From CAWGXG01 sp963826505 (GTDB lineage Bacteria; Chloroflexota; Anaerolineae; Aggregatilineales; Aggregatilineaceae): 64,000 nucleotides of DNA. The translations under genes and the position numbers were made by a program. The notes under the pieces are model-generated. The model did no database searches. It worked only from the letters and a program-made list of their open reading frames with translations, and was not told the origin of the DNA. The stretch lies in NCBI GenBank assembly GCA_963826505.1, contig CAWGXG010000007.1:868001-932000 (forward strand). Reading direction: 5' to 3'. Of the stretch, positions 16,784 to 24,703 are shown piece by piece. Numbering within the stretch: position 1 is the first letter of the stretch; the number at the start of each line of letters is the position of its first letter.

Positions 16784-17725
16784 ATGCCCGCATATGACGT
16801 CTGGCACATCCGCCGCCCGGTGCGACTGCTGGGGCTGCTGGTGTCCGCGGTCCTGCTGACAGTGATCGCCGTGCCAGTGGGTGCGGGGTTTGCGTTCACG
16901 GCGACGCTGCTGTCGCCGCCGTGTGATGACCACGGCGCAACGCCCGCCGATCTGGGCTATGCTTACGAAGATGTCACGCTCGCTGCGCGCGCCGGAGGGC
17001 ACTTCCGCGCGTTTTTTATCCCGGGCGGGCGTGACGACACCGGCCCCAATGGCGCGGCGATCATCATCCCGCCCGCGTACGGCGGCGGGCGTGACTCGAA
17101 TTTGCCGGATGCAGGCGTGCTGGCCCGGCATGGCTACAGCGTGTTGATCTTCGAGTCGCGGCGCTGTGCAGGCATGGGGCGGCTCAGCCTGGGCTATAAC
17201 GAGATGGACGAAGTCGCGGACGCACTGGCCTACCTGCTCACCCGTCCGGAGATCGATCCGGCGCGGATCGGCGTGCTGGGGTTTTCGTCGTCGGGCGCGA
17301 CGGCGGTCATGGCCGCGGCGCGTATGCCGGAGCTGCACGCGGTGATCGCTGAAGGTGGTTATGGCGACCTGGCCGAAGGTGCGTTTGGCACAGCGGGGCA
17401 CGGTGCGCTGCTGACGCTGTATGAATGGTCGGTGCGGGCGAGCTATCGTTTGCTCAGCGGCGTCTCACTGGATAAGCTGAGTCCGCTTGATGTGATCGAC
17501 CAGATCGCGCCGCGCCCGATCCTGCTGATTTATGGCAGCCGTGAGATCACACTGGAAGGCGCGCGCCAGCAGTTGGCGCGGGCCGGTGATAACGCAACGT
17601 TGTGGGTGGTCGAGGGCGCGGGCCACGGCCAATACCTGGAGCGCGCGCCCGTGGAATACGAACAGCACGTGATCGCGTTTTTCGACGGGGCGCTGCTGGG
17701 CGTTGATGATAGACTTATGGAATAG
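16784..17725 (+). CDS. Membrane-anchored alpha/beta hydrolase
   Basis: A 313-residue protein with one N-terminal membrane segment (LLGLLVSAVLLTVIAVPVG) and an extracytoplasmic alpha/beta-hydrolase domain. The nucleophile elbow is GFSSSG (about residue 167), and the catalytic His is in GAGHGQYLERAP near the end. The arrangement resembles the dienelactone hydrolase/BAAT-like S9 group that acts on esters or peptides. The substrate is unknown. The isoaspartyl peptidase gene follows at once and may be co-transcribed. Confidence 0.8.
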   Translation: MPAYDVWHIRRPVRLLGLLVSAVLLTVIAVPVGAGFAFTATLLSPPCDDHGATPADLGYAYEDVTLAARAGGHFRAFFIPGGRDDTGPNGAAIIIPPAYGGGRDSNLPDAGVLARHGYSVLIFESRRCAGMGRLSLGYNEMDEVADALAYLLTRPEIDPARIGVLGFSSSGATAVMAAARMPELHAVIAEGGYGDLAEGAFGTAGHGALLTLYEWSVRASYRLLSGVSLDKLSPLDVIDQIAPRPILLIYGSREITLEGARQQLARAGDNATLWVVEGAGHGQYLERAPVEYEQHVIAFFDGALLGVDDRLME

Positions 17726-17755
17726 GGTTTGGATGAGTGCACTCTCGGAGAGATT

Positions 17756-18670
17756 GTGGTGATTCCACGCATTCTTGTTCACGGTGGCGCCTGGAAAATC
17801 GCAGAAGAGACCCATCCCGATCACGTGCGCGGCACGCAAAACGCCGCGACGGCGGGCTGGGAGATTTTGAAGGCCGGTGGCTCAGCGCTGGACGCGGTCG
17901 AGCGGGCTGTTTCGATTATGGAAGACGACCCCACCTTTGACGCCGGTGTGGGCAGCGTGCTCAACCGCACGGGCGACATCGAGATGGACGCTATCATCAT
18001 GGACGGGCATACGCTGCGCGTAGGCGCGGTCGGGGCGGTGCAGGGCATTACCAACCCGGTCCAACTGGCGCGGCTCGTGGCGGAAAACACCGATCACAGT
18101 TTGCTGGTGGGCGAGGGCGCGCGCCGTTTTGCGGAGCAAATGGGGATGCGGTTGTGTGCCGCTGCCGAGCTAACCGTCCCGCGCGAGATCGAGCGTTTCC
18201 GCCTTTACCAGCGAATGCCCGATTACCATCTTGATTATGACTTCACGCCGGACCCGCACGACACAGTCGGCGCGGTCGCCATTGACGCGGAAGGGCACAT
18301 CGCGGCGGCGACCTCGACGGGCGGCGTCGCCTACAAACTGCCGGGTCGCGTAGGCGATTCACCGCTGATCGGGTCGGGCGCGTATGCCGACGACCAGACC
18401 GGCGGGGCGTCGGCCACCGGACACGGCGAGAGCATCATGCGCGTGGTGCTGGCCAAGACCGCGACCGACGCTCTCGCGCGCGGGATGAGCGCCCAGGAAG
18501 CCGCCGACTACGCGATCCGCACCATGCATGAGCGCGTTAGCGGGTACGGCGGCGTGATCGTGGTAGACTACCGGGGACAGACCGCTTTCGCGTATAATAC
18601 ACCCCATATGGCCGCAGCCTGGACGGACGAGCACGGCACGATCCACACCTGGATCAAGCGGCAGGACTAG
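17756..18670 (+). CDS. Isoaspartyl peptidase / type 2 L-asparaginase (Ntn hydrolase)
   Basis: Cleaves isoaspartyl dipeptides and L-asparagine after self-processing into two subunits. The N-terminal HGGAW and the GGSALDAVERAVSIMEDD block are typical. The nucleophile Thr follows a conserved His-Asp in PHDTVGAVAID, and the substrate-binding part reads YKLPGRVGDSPLIGSGAYAD. I prefer the GTG at 17756, five bases after GGAG, over a TTG at 17729 with no ribosome site. Length is about 304 residues, as expected. Confidence 0.92.
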   Translation: MVIPRILVHGGAWKIAEETHPDHVRGTQNAATAGWEILKAGGSALDAVERAVSIMEDDPTFDAGVGSVLNRTGDIEMDAIIMDGHTLRVGAVGAVQGITNPVQLARLVAENTDHSLLVGEGARRFAEQMGMRLCAAAELTVPREIERFRLYQRMPDYHLDYDFTPDPHDTVGAVAIDAEGHIAAATSTGGVAYKLPGRVGDSPLIGSGAYADDQTGGASATGHGESIMRVVLAKTATDALARGMSAQEAADYAIRTMHERVSGYGGVIVVDYRGQTAFAYNTPHMAAAWTDEHGTIHTWIKRQD

Positions 18671-18704
18671 CATAGGCAGACTGAGGAAAAGGACGCGATC
18701 CCCG

Positions 18705-19574
18705 ATGAGTGCGCGCAGCGTGGCAATTATGGTGATGAGCGCGGCGGCGCTGCTGCTGGCAGGCTGTGGCGTGCTGCGTAATACACCCCCAACGGTGACG
18801 CCGATTATCATCACTGCCACGCCGGAGCCAGTGCTGCCGGTGATCCCCATCATCGCGACCGAGACACCCACCGCGACCGCCGTCGTCGCGGCGACGAATG
18901 CGGCCCTGCTGCCTACGCGCATTCCCACCGACCAGATCACGCCGACCTTCACGCCGCGCCCGCCTAGTTCGCTGACGCCGACCTTCACGCCCACCACGAC
19001 CGATACACCCGTGACGCCGGGTGTGCTGGGCTTCGCACCGGTCGGCGGCGTGCCGGGGTCGGTCAGCGTGGCGGATGGCACCACGTGCGGCACCATCCCC
19101 AGCGGGACATTGGGCGCGATCTACCAGAGCGATCCCACCATCGCCGCCGGGATCGGCTGCGCGCTGGCGGCAGCGCCTTCCGTGGTCGGCAATGCTTACC
19201 AGCCATTCCAAAACGGCGTCATGATCTGGGTAGCTTCGGTGGGCACGGGCACGACTCCGGCTATCTACGCGCTGTACAACAACGGCACCTACCAACGCTT
19301 TAACGATACGTGGCAGGAAGGCGTCGATCCGGCCAGCGGGGGGATGTCACCGCCGTCGGGACTGGTGGAGCCGGTGCGCGGCTTTGGCAAAGTGTGGCGC
19401 GACAACGCCAGCGCGCGTGACGGGCTTGGTTGGGCGCTGACCGGCGAAAGCGGCGGATCCTCGCAGGTGCTGGCCTTCGAGCGCGGCGAAATGCTCAGCG
19501 TGCCGCAGGCAGGGCAGACCTACATCATGATCGCGGGTGCGCCCGGCACCTGGACCGCGCGGTCCGGCGCGTAA
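18705..19574 (+). CDS. Thr/Pro-rich lipoprotein of unknown function
   Basis: Secreted lipoprotein: the signal peptide ends with the lipobox LLAGC at about residue 21. A low-complexity linker rich in TPT/TATPEP repeats (residues 25-105) follows, then a globular domain of about 180 residues with the segments GTLGAIYQSD and FQNGVMIWV. Such TPT linkers are frequent in Chloroflexota surface lipoproteins. I do not recognise the C-terminal domain; its Trp/Tyr-rich pattern suggests a beta-rich, LGFP-like fold. It is followed by a C39-like peptidase gene with a 29-bp gap. Confidence 0.8.
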   Translation: MSARSVAIMVMSAAALLLAGCGVLRNTPPTVTPIIITATPEPVLPVIPIIATETPTATAVVAATNAALLPTRIPTDQITPTFTPRPPSSLTPTFTPTTTDTPVTPGVLGFAPVGGVPGSVSVADGTTCGTIPSGTLGAIYQSDPTIAAGIGCALAAAPSVVGNAYQPFQNGVMIWVASVGTGTTPAIYALYNNGTYQRFNDTWQEGVDPASGGMSPPSGLVEPVRGFGKVWRDNASARDGLGWALTGESGGSSQVLAFERGEMLSVPQAGQTYIMIAGAPGTWTARSGA

Positions 19575-19603
19575 CCTATCCACGCGGCGAGAGGGAGGCA
19601 ACC

Positions 19604-20161
19604 ATGCAGCATCCCGACGGCAGTTTACACGTAGGCGAGCGGCACGGGCGGACGCTGGCTAGCTGGCATATCGCGCAGGGCAGCACCAACGACTGCGGCC
19701 CGCATGTGGTCACGGAAGCCGTGAATTTCTGGAAGGGCGAGGCGCTGCTCAGCGCGGACGACGTCGCCCGCAGCATGAACCGTCCGCGTGTGGGCATGGG
19801 ACTGCTGCCGCTGGTCGTGCGGCGCGTGCCCAACTGGGCGACCTTCCCCTGGGGTATCGCCGACGAGCTGCGCGTGCATGGCATCCCGGCTCGCTGGCAG
19901 CTTAAGGCCAGCGAGGACGATTTGCAGGCCGCGCTGCGCGAAGACCGCCTCATTATGCCGATTTTCGGCGAACCGCTGCGGCGGCAAGGTCTGAGCTTCA
20001 CTGGGTGGTCGCACGTCGTGTTGCTGGAAGGCTGGGATCCGGCCACCGAAACCTACTGGTTCGTGGATTCCGCTCGTACCAGCGCCCCGACCAGCCGTCC
20101 CCGCGCAGAATTCGTGCAGTTGTGGGGCAACATGGGGCGTTTGATCGTGGAAACGCGCTAG
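19604..20161 (+). CDS. C39-like cysteine peptidase domain protein
   Basis: A 185-residue papain-fold protein. The presumed nucleophile is in STNDCGPHVVTEAV, the His in FTGWSHVVLLEGWDP and the Asp in TYWFVDSA, which matches the peptidase C39-like_2 family. It has no signal peptide or ABC domain, so it is not a bacteriocin exporter. The start at 19604 has a strong GGGAGG site; the frame upstream of it is shadow. Its stop overlaps the stop of the convergent membrane gene by three bases. Confidence 0.75.
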   Translation: MQHPDGSLHVGERHGRTLASWHIAQGSTNDCGPHVVTEAVNFWKGEALLSADDVARSMNRPRVGMGLLPLVVRRVPNWATFPWGIADELRVHGIPARWQLKASEDDLQAALREDRLIMPIFGEPLRRQGLSFTGWSHVVLLEGWDPATETYWFVDSARTSAPTSRPRAEFVQLWGNMGRLIVETR

Positions 20162-22116
20162 GGTGGATTCAGCGCAATCGTCGCGCCCTGCGCCAGATAC
20201 GCGCCCGCCGCGTCCAGCACTTCGACGTTTCTATACTGTGTGCCGTCGGTAGTATATAGTCCCGTGTACAGCGCGGCCGTGCCCGGCGGCAGCGCGAGAT
20301 CGAACCACAGCACCAACCGATCCCCCGCGCGCCAATAGCGTCCCGGCCATGCAAAACGATCGACCTGAGTCAGGCGTTCGCCGTTCGCGTCGAGCGCGTG
20401 GACGAAAGCCTGATCGTCAGCCCCGCCCGGTCCGCTCAACGCCCACACCAGCGCGACGCTGTCCGCCGTCACGGTGTACCCGGTCAGAATGGCCCCGTTC
20501 GCGAAATGCACCGGATCGATCCCGGTCACATCGGTCAGCGGCAGTTCGTGGGATGCCTGCCGCAGCGCATACGGATTCTCGCCCGGACGCCGCGCGAAGA
20601 CCGCGATTCCCGGCTGATCCAGACAGGCCGCGTCCGGACAGGTACGCAGCCCCGGCTGCCACGCGATCAGTTCCAGTGTGTCCGCCGCTGGGACGACGGC
20701 GGTCTGGGTACCGTCCACGAAGCGCAGATCGGGCACAGCGTCCAGCAGCACGCCCCATACAGCCGGTTCCTGATCGTAAGGGGCTAATTCCTGGTCGCTG
20801 ATCACCAGGACGTTCTGAGGATTCCGATGCTGCACGGCCGTGCGCACGTCCAGCAGGTAATGCAGCGGCGTGCCAAAGCCGTCGGGCGTGGCATGGGTAT
20901 CGACAAAATGCAGCAGCGCGCCGAATACGCCGACTTGCAGCGCAGCGATCGCGATCAGCGCGCCGCCCGCGCCGGTCTGCGCGATCCGCCCCACTCGCGT
21001 GGGCGGGAGCATCTGCCACAGCCGCGCGAACGCGATCCCCGCCAGGAGATAGGCGGCGGGCATCAGCGGGATCATGTAATGCGGCGCGATCTCGGTCCAT
21101 TCCCAAGTGAAGGCCAGCACCGGCACCACCAGCCACGCGACGATCACCACGTCCGGCGCAGCGTGTGACTCGGCTCCACTCCGCCGCAGATTGCGCCCAA
21201 CCAGCAGCAGTGCGCCCGCACAGGCGGCCAGCGGCACCAGCTTGAACAGCCAGAACACATCCGGCACAGAGTCGAGATAGTGGCGAAATTCGTCCGGCCC
21301 GGCCAATGAGTGAATCTGCGTCCCGGCGACGGTCAGCCAGGCGTCATCCAGCGCCCGCGTGCTGATCACCCGGCGGTGATCGGCGCTGGGCTGCGCTCGT
21401 TCCTGCACCGCCGATGCCGACAGCCAGCCTGCTTGATAGGCACCAATAATTGCCGGGAGCACGGTCAGCGCGGCCAGCAGCCCACCGATGGCCAGATCGC
21501 GCCAATGGACGCGCCGCGACCACTGCGCCAGCATCAGCAGACTGAGCGGAATCAGCGTGAACGCGCCGTAATGAATCTGCACGGTGATCGCCAGCAGCGG
21601 CCAGTGCAGCCAGCGCGCCCAGCGCCGGTTTTCTGCGTAACCCAACAGCCCGGTGAACACTGTCAGCACGACGAAGGGCGGCAACAAGTCCTGCGCCCAA
21701 ATTTTGCGCGAATAGAGCGCCGCCCAGGGACTCGCTGCGTAGAGCAGCCCGGCAGCCAGGGCGGCAGTTGGTCCATACCAGCGCCGCGCCAGCGCCCAGG
21801 TGAGCGCGACGGCCAGCACGTTCAGCAGGCCGACGAACAGCGTCGCCGCGATCGGACCGTGATCGAGCGCGTAGGGCAGCGCGAACAGGTAGACGCTGAT
21901 GGGCGGGTTGGGCACGTTTACCGAGGAACTGAGTCCGAGCAGCGGTACGCCGTGACCTTCGACCATATCGAGCGCTGCACGAGACATATTCGCCTCGTCG
22001 CGCTTGAATTCGCTGATCCCCGGCGCGCCCAGCCGCACGGCCGCCGCCAGCAGCAGAATGCACGCCACGAGCGCCCACTCGCGCCGCCGGATCGCGTCAG
22101 AATGAAGACCGGTCAT
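20158..22116 (-). CDS. GT-C family membrane glycosyltransferase-like protein (GT39/ArnT type)
   Basis: A 652-residue integral membrane protein with about 11 hydrophobic segments. The first extracytoplasmic loop carries the acidic motif EFKRDEANMSR, where GT-C enzymes such as PMT and ArnT have catalytic Asp/Glu residues. The loop VNVPNPPISVYLFALPYA and the segment AASPWAALYSRKIWAQDLL are typical. These enzymes use polyprenyl-phosphate sugars to decorate proteins or lipids on the outer face. The last 200 residues form an extracytoplasmic beta-rich domain. Acceptor and donor are unknown. Confidence 0.82.
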   Translation of the reverse strand: MTGLHSDAIRRREWALVACILLLAAAVRLGAPGISEFKRDEANMSRAALDMVEGHGVPLLGLSSSVNVPNPPISVYLFALPYALDHGPIAATLFVGLLNVLAVALTWALARRWYGPTAALAAGLLYAASPWAALYSRKIWAQDLLPPFVVLTVFTGLLGYAENRRWARWLHWPLLAITVQIHYGAFTLIPLSLLMLAQWSRRVHWRDLAIGGLLAALTVLPAIIGAYQAGWLSASAVQERAQPSADHRRVISTRALDDAWLTVAGTQIHSLAGPDEFRHYLDSVPDVFWLFKLVPLAACAGALLLVGRNLRRSGAESHAAPDVVIVAWLVVPVLAFTWEWTEIAPHYMIPLMPAAYLLAGIAFARLWQMLPPTRVGRIAQTGAGGALIAIAALQVGVFGALLHFVDTHATPDGFGTPLHYLLDVRTAVQHRNPQNVLVISDQELAPYDQEPAVWGVLLDAVPDLRFVDGTQTAVVPAADTLELIAWQPGLRTCPDAACLDQPGIAVFARRPGENPYALRQASHELPLTDVTGIDPVHFANGAILTGYTVTADSVALVWALSGPGGADDQAFVHALDANGERLTQVDRFAWPGRYWRAGDRLVLWFDLALPPGTAALYTGLYTTDGTQYRNVEVLDAAGAYLAQGATIALNPP

Positions 22117-22155
22117 TCGGTTGACCTGACACCCTTGCCAAAAGCCGTAACACGA

Positions 22156-22181
22156 AGCGGATAGCCGACCGGCTATCCGCT
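22156..22181 (-). terminator. Hairpin downstream of the PHP/AlbA_2 gene
   Basis: An 11-bp perfect stem AGCGGATAGCC/GGCTATCCGCT with a 4-base loop sits 27 bases past the end of the PHP gene and just before the GT-C gene start. There is no U-tract, so it may be a weak terminator or an RNA-stabilising hairpin. Confidence 0.5.
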
Positions 22182-22207
22182 CTGATGCTGTGAAAATGGG
22201 ATCGAGG

Positions 22208-23965
22208 CTATTCCTCTTCTTCCCCGGCGAATGCCTGCCAGGGGCCGTGCATCCCGTCGAAGGTCACGCCGTAATACACACGCAGCGTATCGTCATCGCG
22301 CTGGATCAGATCGTAGCGCGTGCCGCCGCCGCGTTTGTAACGCTTCACCAGCCCGATATCGCCCTGCCATTCAACCTTGTTGGGTTGCACGGGGTTGGAC
22401 TCTTTTTCGGTGATGGCGTAATGCCACAAGCGCCGCGCCGATGAGCGCGTAACGTTCTTCACCACATTGCCGTTACGCAGATCGCGCATCATGTGATACT
22501 GCACATTTTTACGTTGTTCTGTGGCGAGAATTTCGACGCCGGTACGCGGCGGCTCGACTCCGGGTGCGGACGCCGGTTCTGCCGGCGTCTCTAGAGGGGG
22601 GAGCGCCTCCTCCACAGCGGTTACGGCTGCCGCTTTCTCCGAGGACACCAGCATCCCGCGCGCGGTCAGGTTCTGGATCACAAGCTGCACGATCTCATCC
22701 CGTACGGCCAGATTGGTCTCGGCTTCGTCGCGCACGTAGATTTTGTTATCGTCGATGGCATAGGGCGGATCGTCGCCGCGCGGCACCTGAATACGGATCA
22801 CATGGCGGCCCTGCGTTTCCAGCGCGTCAATTTCCACGTCCAGCGGCGGGGTGATCTTGTGCTCGATCTCGGTGCGGATCGCGTCGACCGCTTCGCTGAT
22901 ATTGCCCACACCCGCTGGTGTGTCCTTTGACTTGGCTGTCGCGCCCACATAGACCGTGCCGCCGTTGGTGTTGGTGAAGGCGCACACGTCCGCGATGACG
23001 GCGTAGAGCCGCCCGCCGCGCCGGGTCATGCCATCGTGGAAGGACTGCACAATAGTCGCGCCCTCGTCGCGCGCGGCCTGCACGTGATCGTAAGGGGCAT
23101 GGCTGGCCCGGTAGGGGCGCGTGCGCGCGAAATCGTTACTGAGGAAGACATCCCGCAGCGCATCAAAGGTGCGTTCGGGCAGTTGAACCTCGGTCATACG
23201 ATCGCCAATGCCAAGCTGCTTAGTGTTGCGCGGGTCAACAGCCAGCCGGTGCGCGTCGGAGCCTTGAATGATGCGCATCCGGCGCGGGTATTCGGGCTTG
23301 GTGCCGTCGAAAAAGCGCGCGGTGCTCTTGCGGCCCTCGCGATCGAGATCGGTCACTTCCAAAGCGTGCAGATTGGAGTCCTGTGTGTAGGCGATCTTGG
23401 TCTGGCCGCCGAAGTCGAAGCCGCGCATCGCGACGCCATGACTCGAATTGGCGTGCGCCGCGATCACGATGCCGCCCGCCTCGTTGATGACGCGGTACGC
23501 GGTCAGCACATCCGACGACGCGCCCACGACCGATGACCCGGCGTCCAGGGTGGAGGCCGGAATGTTGAGGCTGAGCAGGGTGTGTTCGAGCTGGCGGGTC
23601 GTAGTGTCGGGCGAGAAAATGCCCAAAATATGAAATCCAAAGGTCGCGGTGAATTCAAAGCCCGGCAGTACGAGGATTTTGTCGAGCAGCCTCCGGTATT
23701 CGGCCAGACGCCGTTTTTCTTCTGGCTCGATCCGTTTGAGCTGCTCTAAATATTCCAACTGCGTGACTTCTTCCCACATCGCCCGGTAACCGGATACCGT
23801 GTTGTGATCCGTGAAGGCGATGATGTCCAGCCCGCGCACCTCCGCCTGGCGCAAGATGTCCACATAGCTGACAGCCTGCTCCTGGTAATCTGCCGAGCCG
23901 GGCGTGTGCAAATGCAGGTCCATACAGAACCACTGCATTTTCGATCGTCGTGATTTTGCGGTCAC
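22208..23965 (-). CDS. PHP-domain phosphoesterase fused to an AlbA_2/Schlafen-like domain
   Basis: A 585-residue multidomain protein. The N-terminal 300 residues are a PHP metal-dependent phosphoesterase: DLHLHTPGSAD, AFTDHNTVSG, a His in IAAHANSSHG and GSDAHRL supply the metal ligands. Residues of about 305-430 match the AlbA_2 (Schlafen-type, formerly AAA_4) domain: VIADVCAFTNTNGGTVYVGA and IRIQVPRGDDPPYAIDDNKIYVRD. A Pro/Ala linker leads to an 80-residue C-terminal module I do not recognise. The start is GTG at 23965 after AGAGAGG. A nucleic-acid-processing role is likely; DNA repair, RNA cleavage and defence are all possible. Confidence 0.8.
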   Translation of the reverse strand: MTAKSRRSKMQWFCMDLHLHTPGSADYQEQAVSYVDILRQAEVRGLDIIAFTDHNTVSGYRAMWEEVTQLEYLEQLKRIEPEEKRRLAEYRRLLDKILVLPGFEFTATFGFHILGIFSPDTTTRQLEHTLLSLNIPASTLDAGSSVVGASSDVLTAYRVINEAGGIVIAAHANSSHGVAMRGFDFGGQTKIAYTQDSNLHALEVTDLDREGRKSTARFFDGTKPEYPRRMRIIQGSDAHRLAVDPRNTKQLGIGDRMTEVQLPERTFDALRDVFLSNDFARTRPYRASHAPYDHVQAARDEGATIVQSFHDGMTRRGGRLYAVIADVCAFTNTNGGTVYVGATAKSKDTPAGVGNISEAVDAIRTEIEHKITPPLDVEIDALETQGRHVIRIQVPRGDDPPYAIDDNKIYVRDEAETNLAVRDEIVQLVIQNLTARGMLVSSEKAAAVTAVEEALPPLETPAEPASAPGVEPPRTGVEILATEQRKNVQYHMMRDLRNGNVVKNVTRSSARRLWHYAITEKESNPVQPNKVEWQGDIGLVKRYKRGGGTRYDLIQRDDDTLRVYYGVTFDGMHGPWQAFAGEEEE

Positions 23966-24031
23966 AAAGCCTCTCTCTCCGTCTTAGATGAGTGCGGGTG
24001 CTAAGTTCGGCGCGCTGACGTTGAGAAGGCT

Positions 24032-24385
24032 TTACCCAAGTAATTTGAAAAACGTTTTGGCGAGACTACTGGGTTCAAATGGTTTGTCCAAGAATGCATT
24101 TGCTCCAGCAGCCAACGCGCGATCTGCTACGTTAAGCCCCGATGCAATCACGATCGGCATGTCATCAAAGCGTGAGTTGGCGCGCAGCCGGGTCACGACT
24201 TCCAGGCCATCCATATCGGTGAGATGGTAATCGACCATCATAATATCCGGGGCGTCAGAATAGGCGAGATCGATGGCAACCTGTCCTCGCGGCGCAACAA
24301 GTACGTCGAAACCATCCATCCGCAGCAGTGTTTGCAGCAGCTTCACAGTCGTGCTGTCGTCATCCACAATCAAAATCTTGGGCAA
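24032..24385 (-). CDS. Stand-alone response regulator receiver protein
   Basis: A single CheY-like receiver domain with no output domain. The acidic pocket is ILIVDDDSTT, the phospho-acceptor Asp is in MMVDYHLTDMDG, and the conserved Lys is in FLDKPFEP. I take the TTG at 24385 as start because GGAAGG precedes it by five bases, giving 117 residues; the frame is open 24 codons further. No histidine kinase gene is near. It probably acts as a phosphorelay or diguanylate-type adaptor, which is inference. Confidence 0.85.
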   Translation of the reverse strand: MPKILIVDDDSTTVKLLQTLLRMDGFDVLVAPRGQVAIDLAYSDAPDIMMVDYHLTDMDGLEVVTRLRANSRFDDMPIVIASGLNVADRALAAGANAFLDKPFEPSSLAKTFFKLLG

Positions 24386-24703
24386 TGCAGCCTTCCTTCG
24401 TTCCCCACCAACGCAGCTATTCCATCCGAGCGCTGACCGTCCCGCTCTCTTTCCCAACCCAGGGCCGGACCGGTCATGGGGGTGACTGATCCGGCTTGTG
24501 TTTCATTATCCTACATTCTCCCCGAACTTGCACAGTGAGACGCTTGCCGGAGGGCGATCCCCTGTGTACGGCAGAACAAGCAGGTTCCCAACGCTGAATT
24601 CACACAGACCTCATATTTAGCCTCTGAGTTAAACGGCTAACGCTGCGGTTACCACGTTGCCCCGGCTTTTTCTAGCGTGGTGGTGAAGCGGCCAGGGCTG
24701 ATT
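24386..24703. other. Intergenic region between lon and the response regulator
   Basis: About 318 bases without a convincing gene. It should hold the lon terminator and the promoter of the response regulator, both on the minus strand, but I see no clear hairpin with a U-tract and no near-consensus -35/-10 pair. Confidence 0.4.

Noticed and set aside
21310..22164. A 284-residue plus-strand ORF
   Set aside because: It is antisense to the GT-C membrane gene; Arg/Gln-rich shadow translation with no motif.
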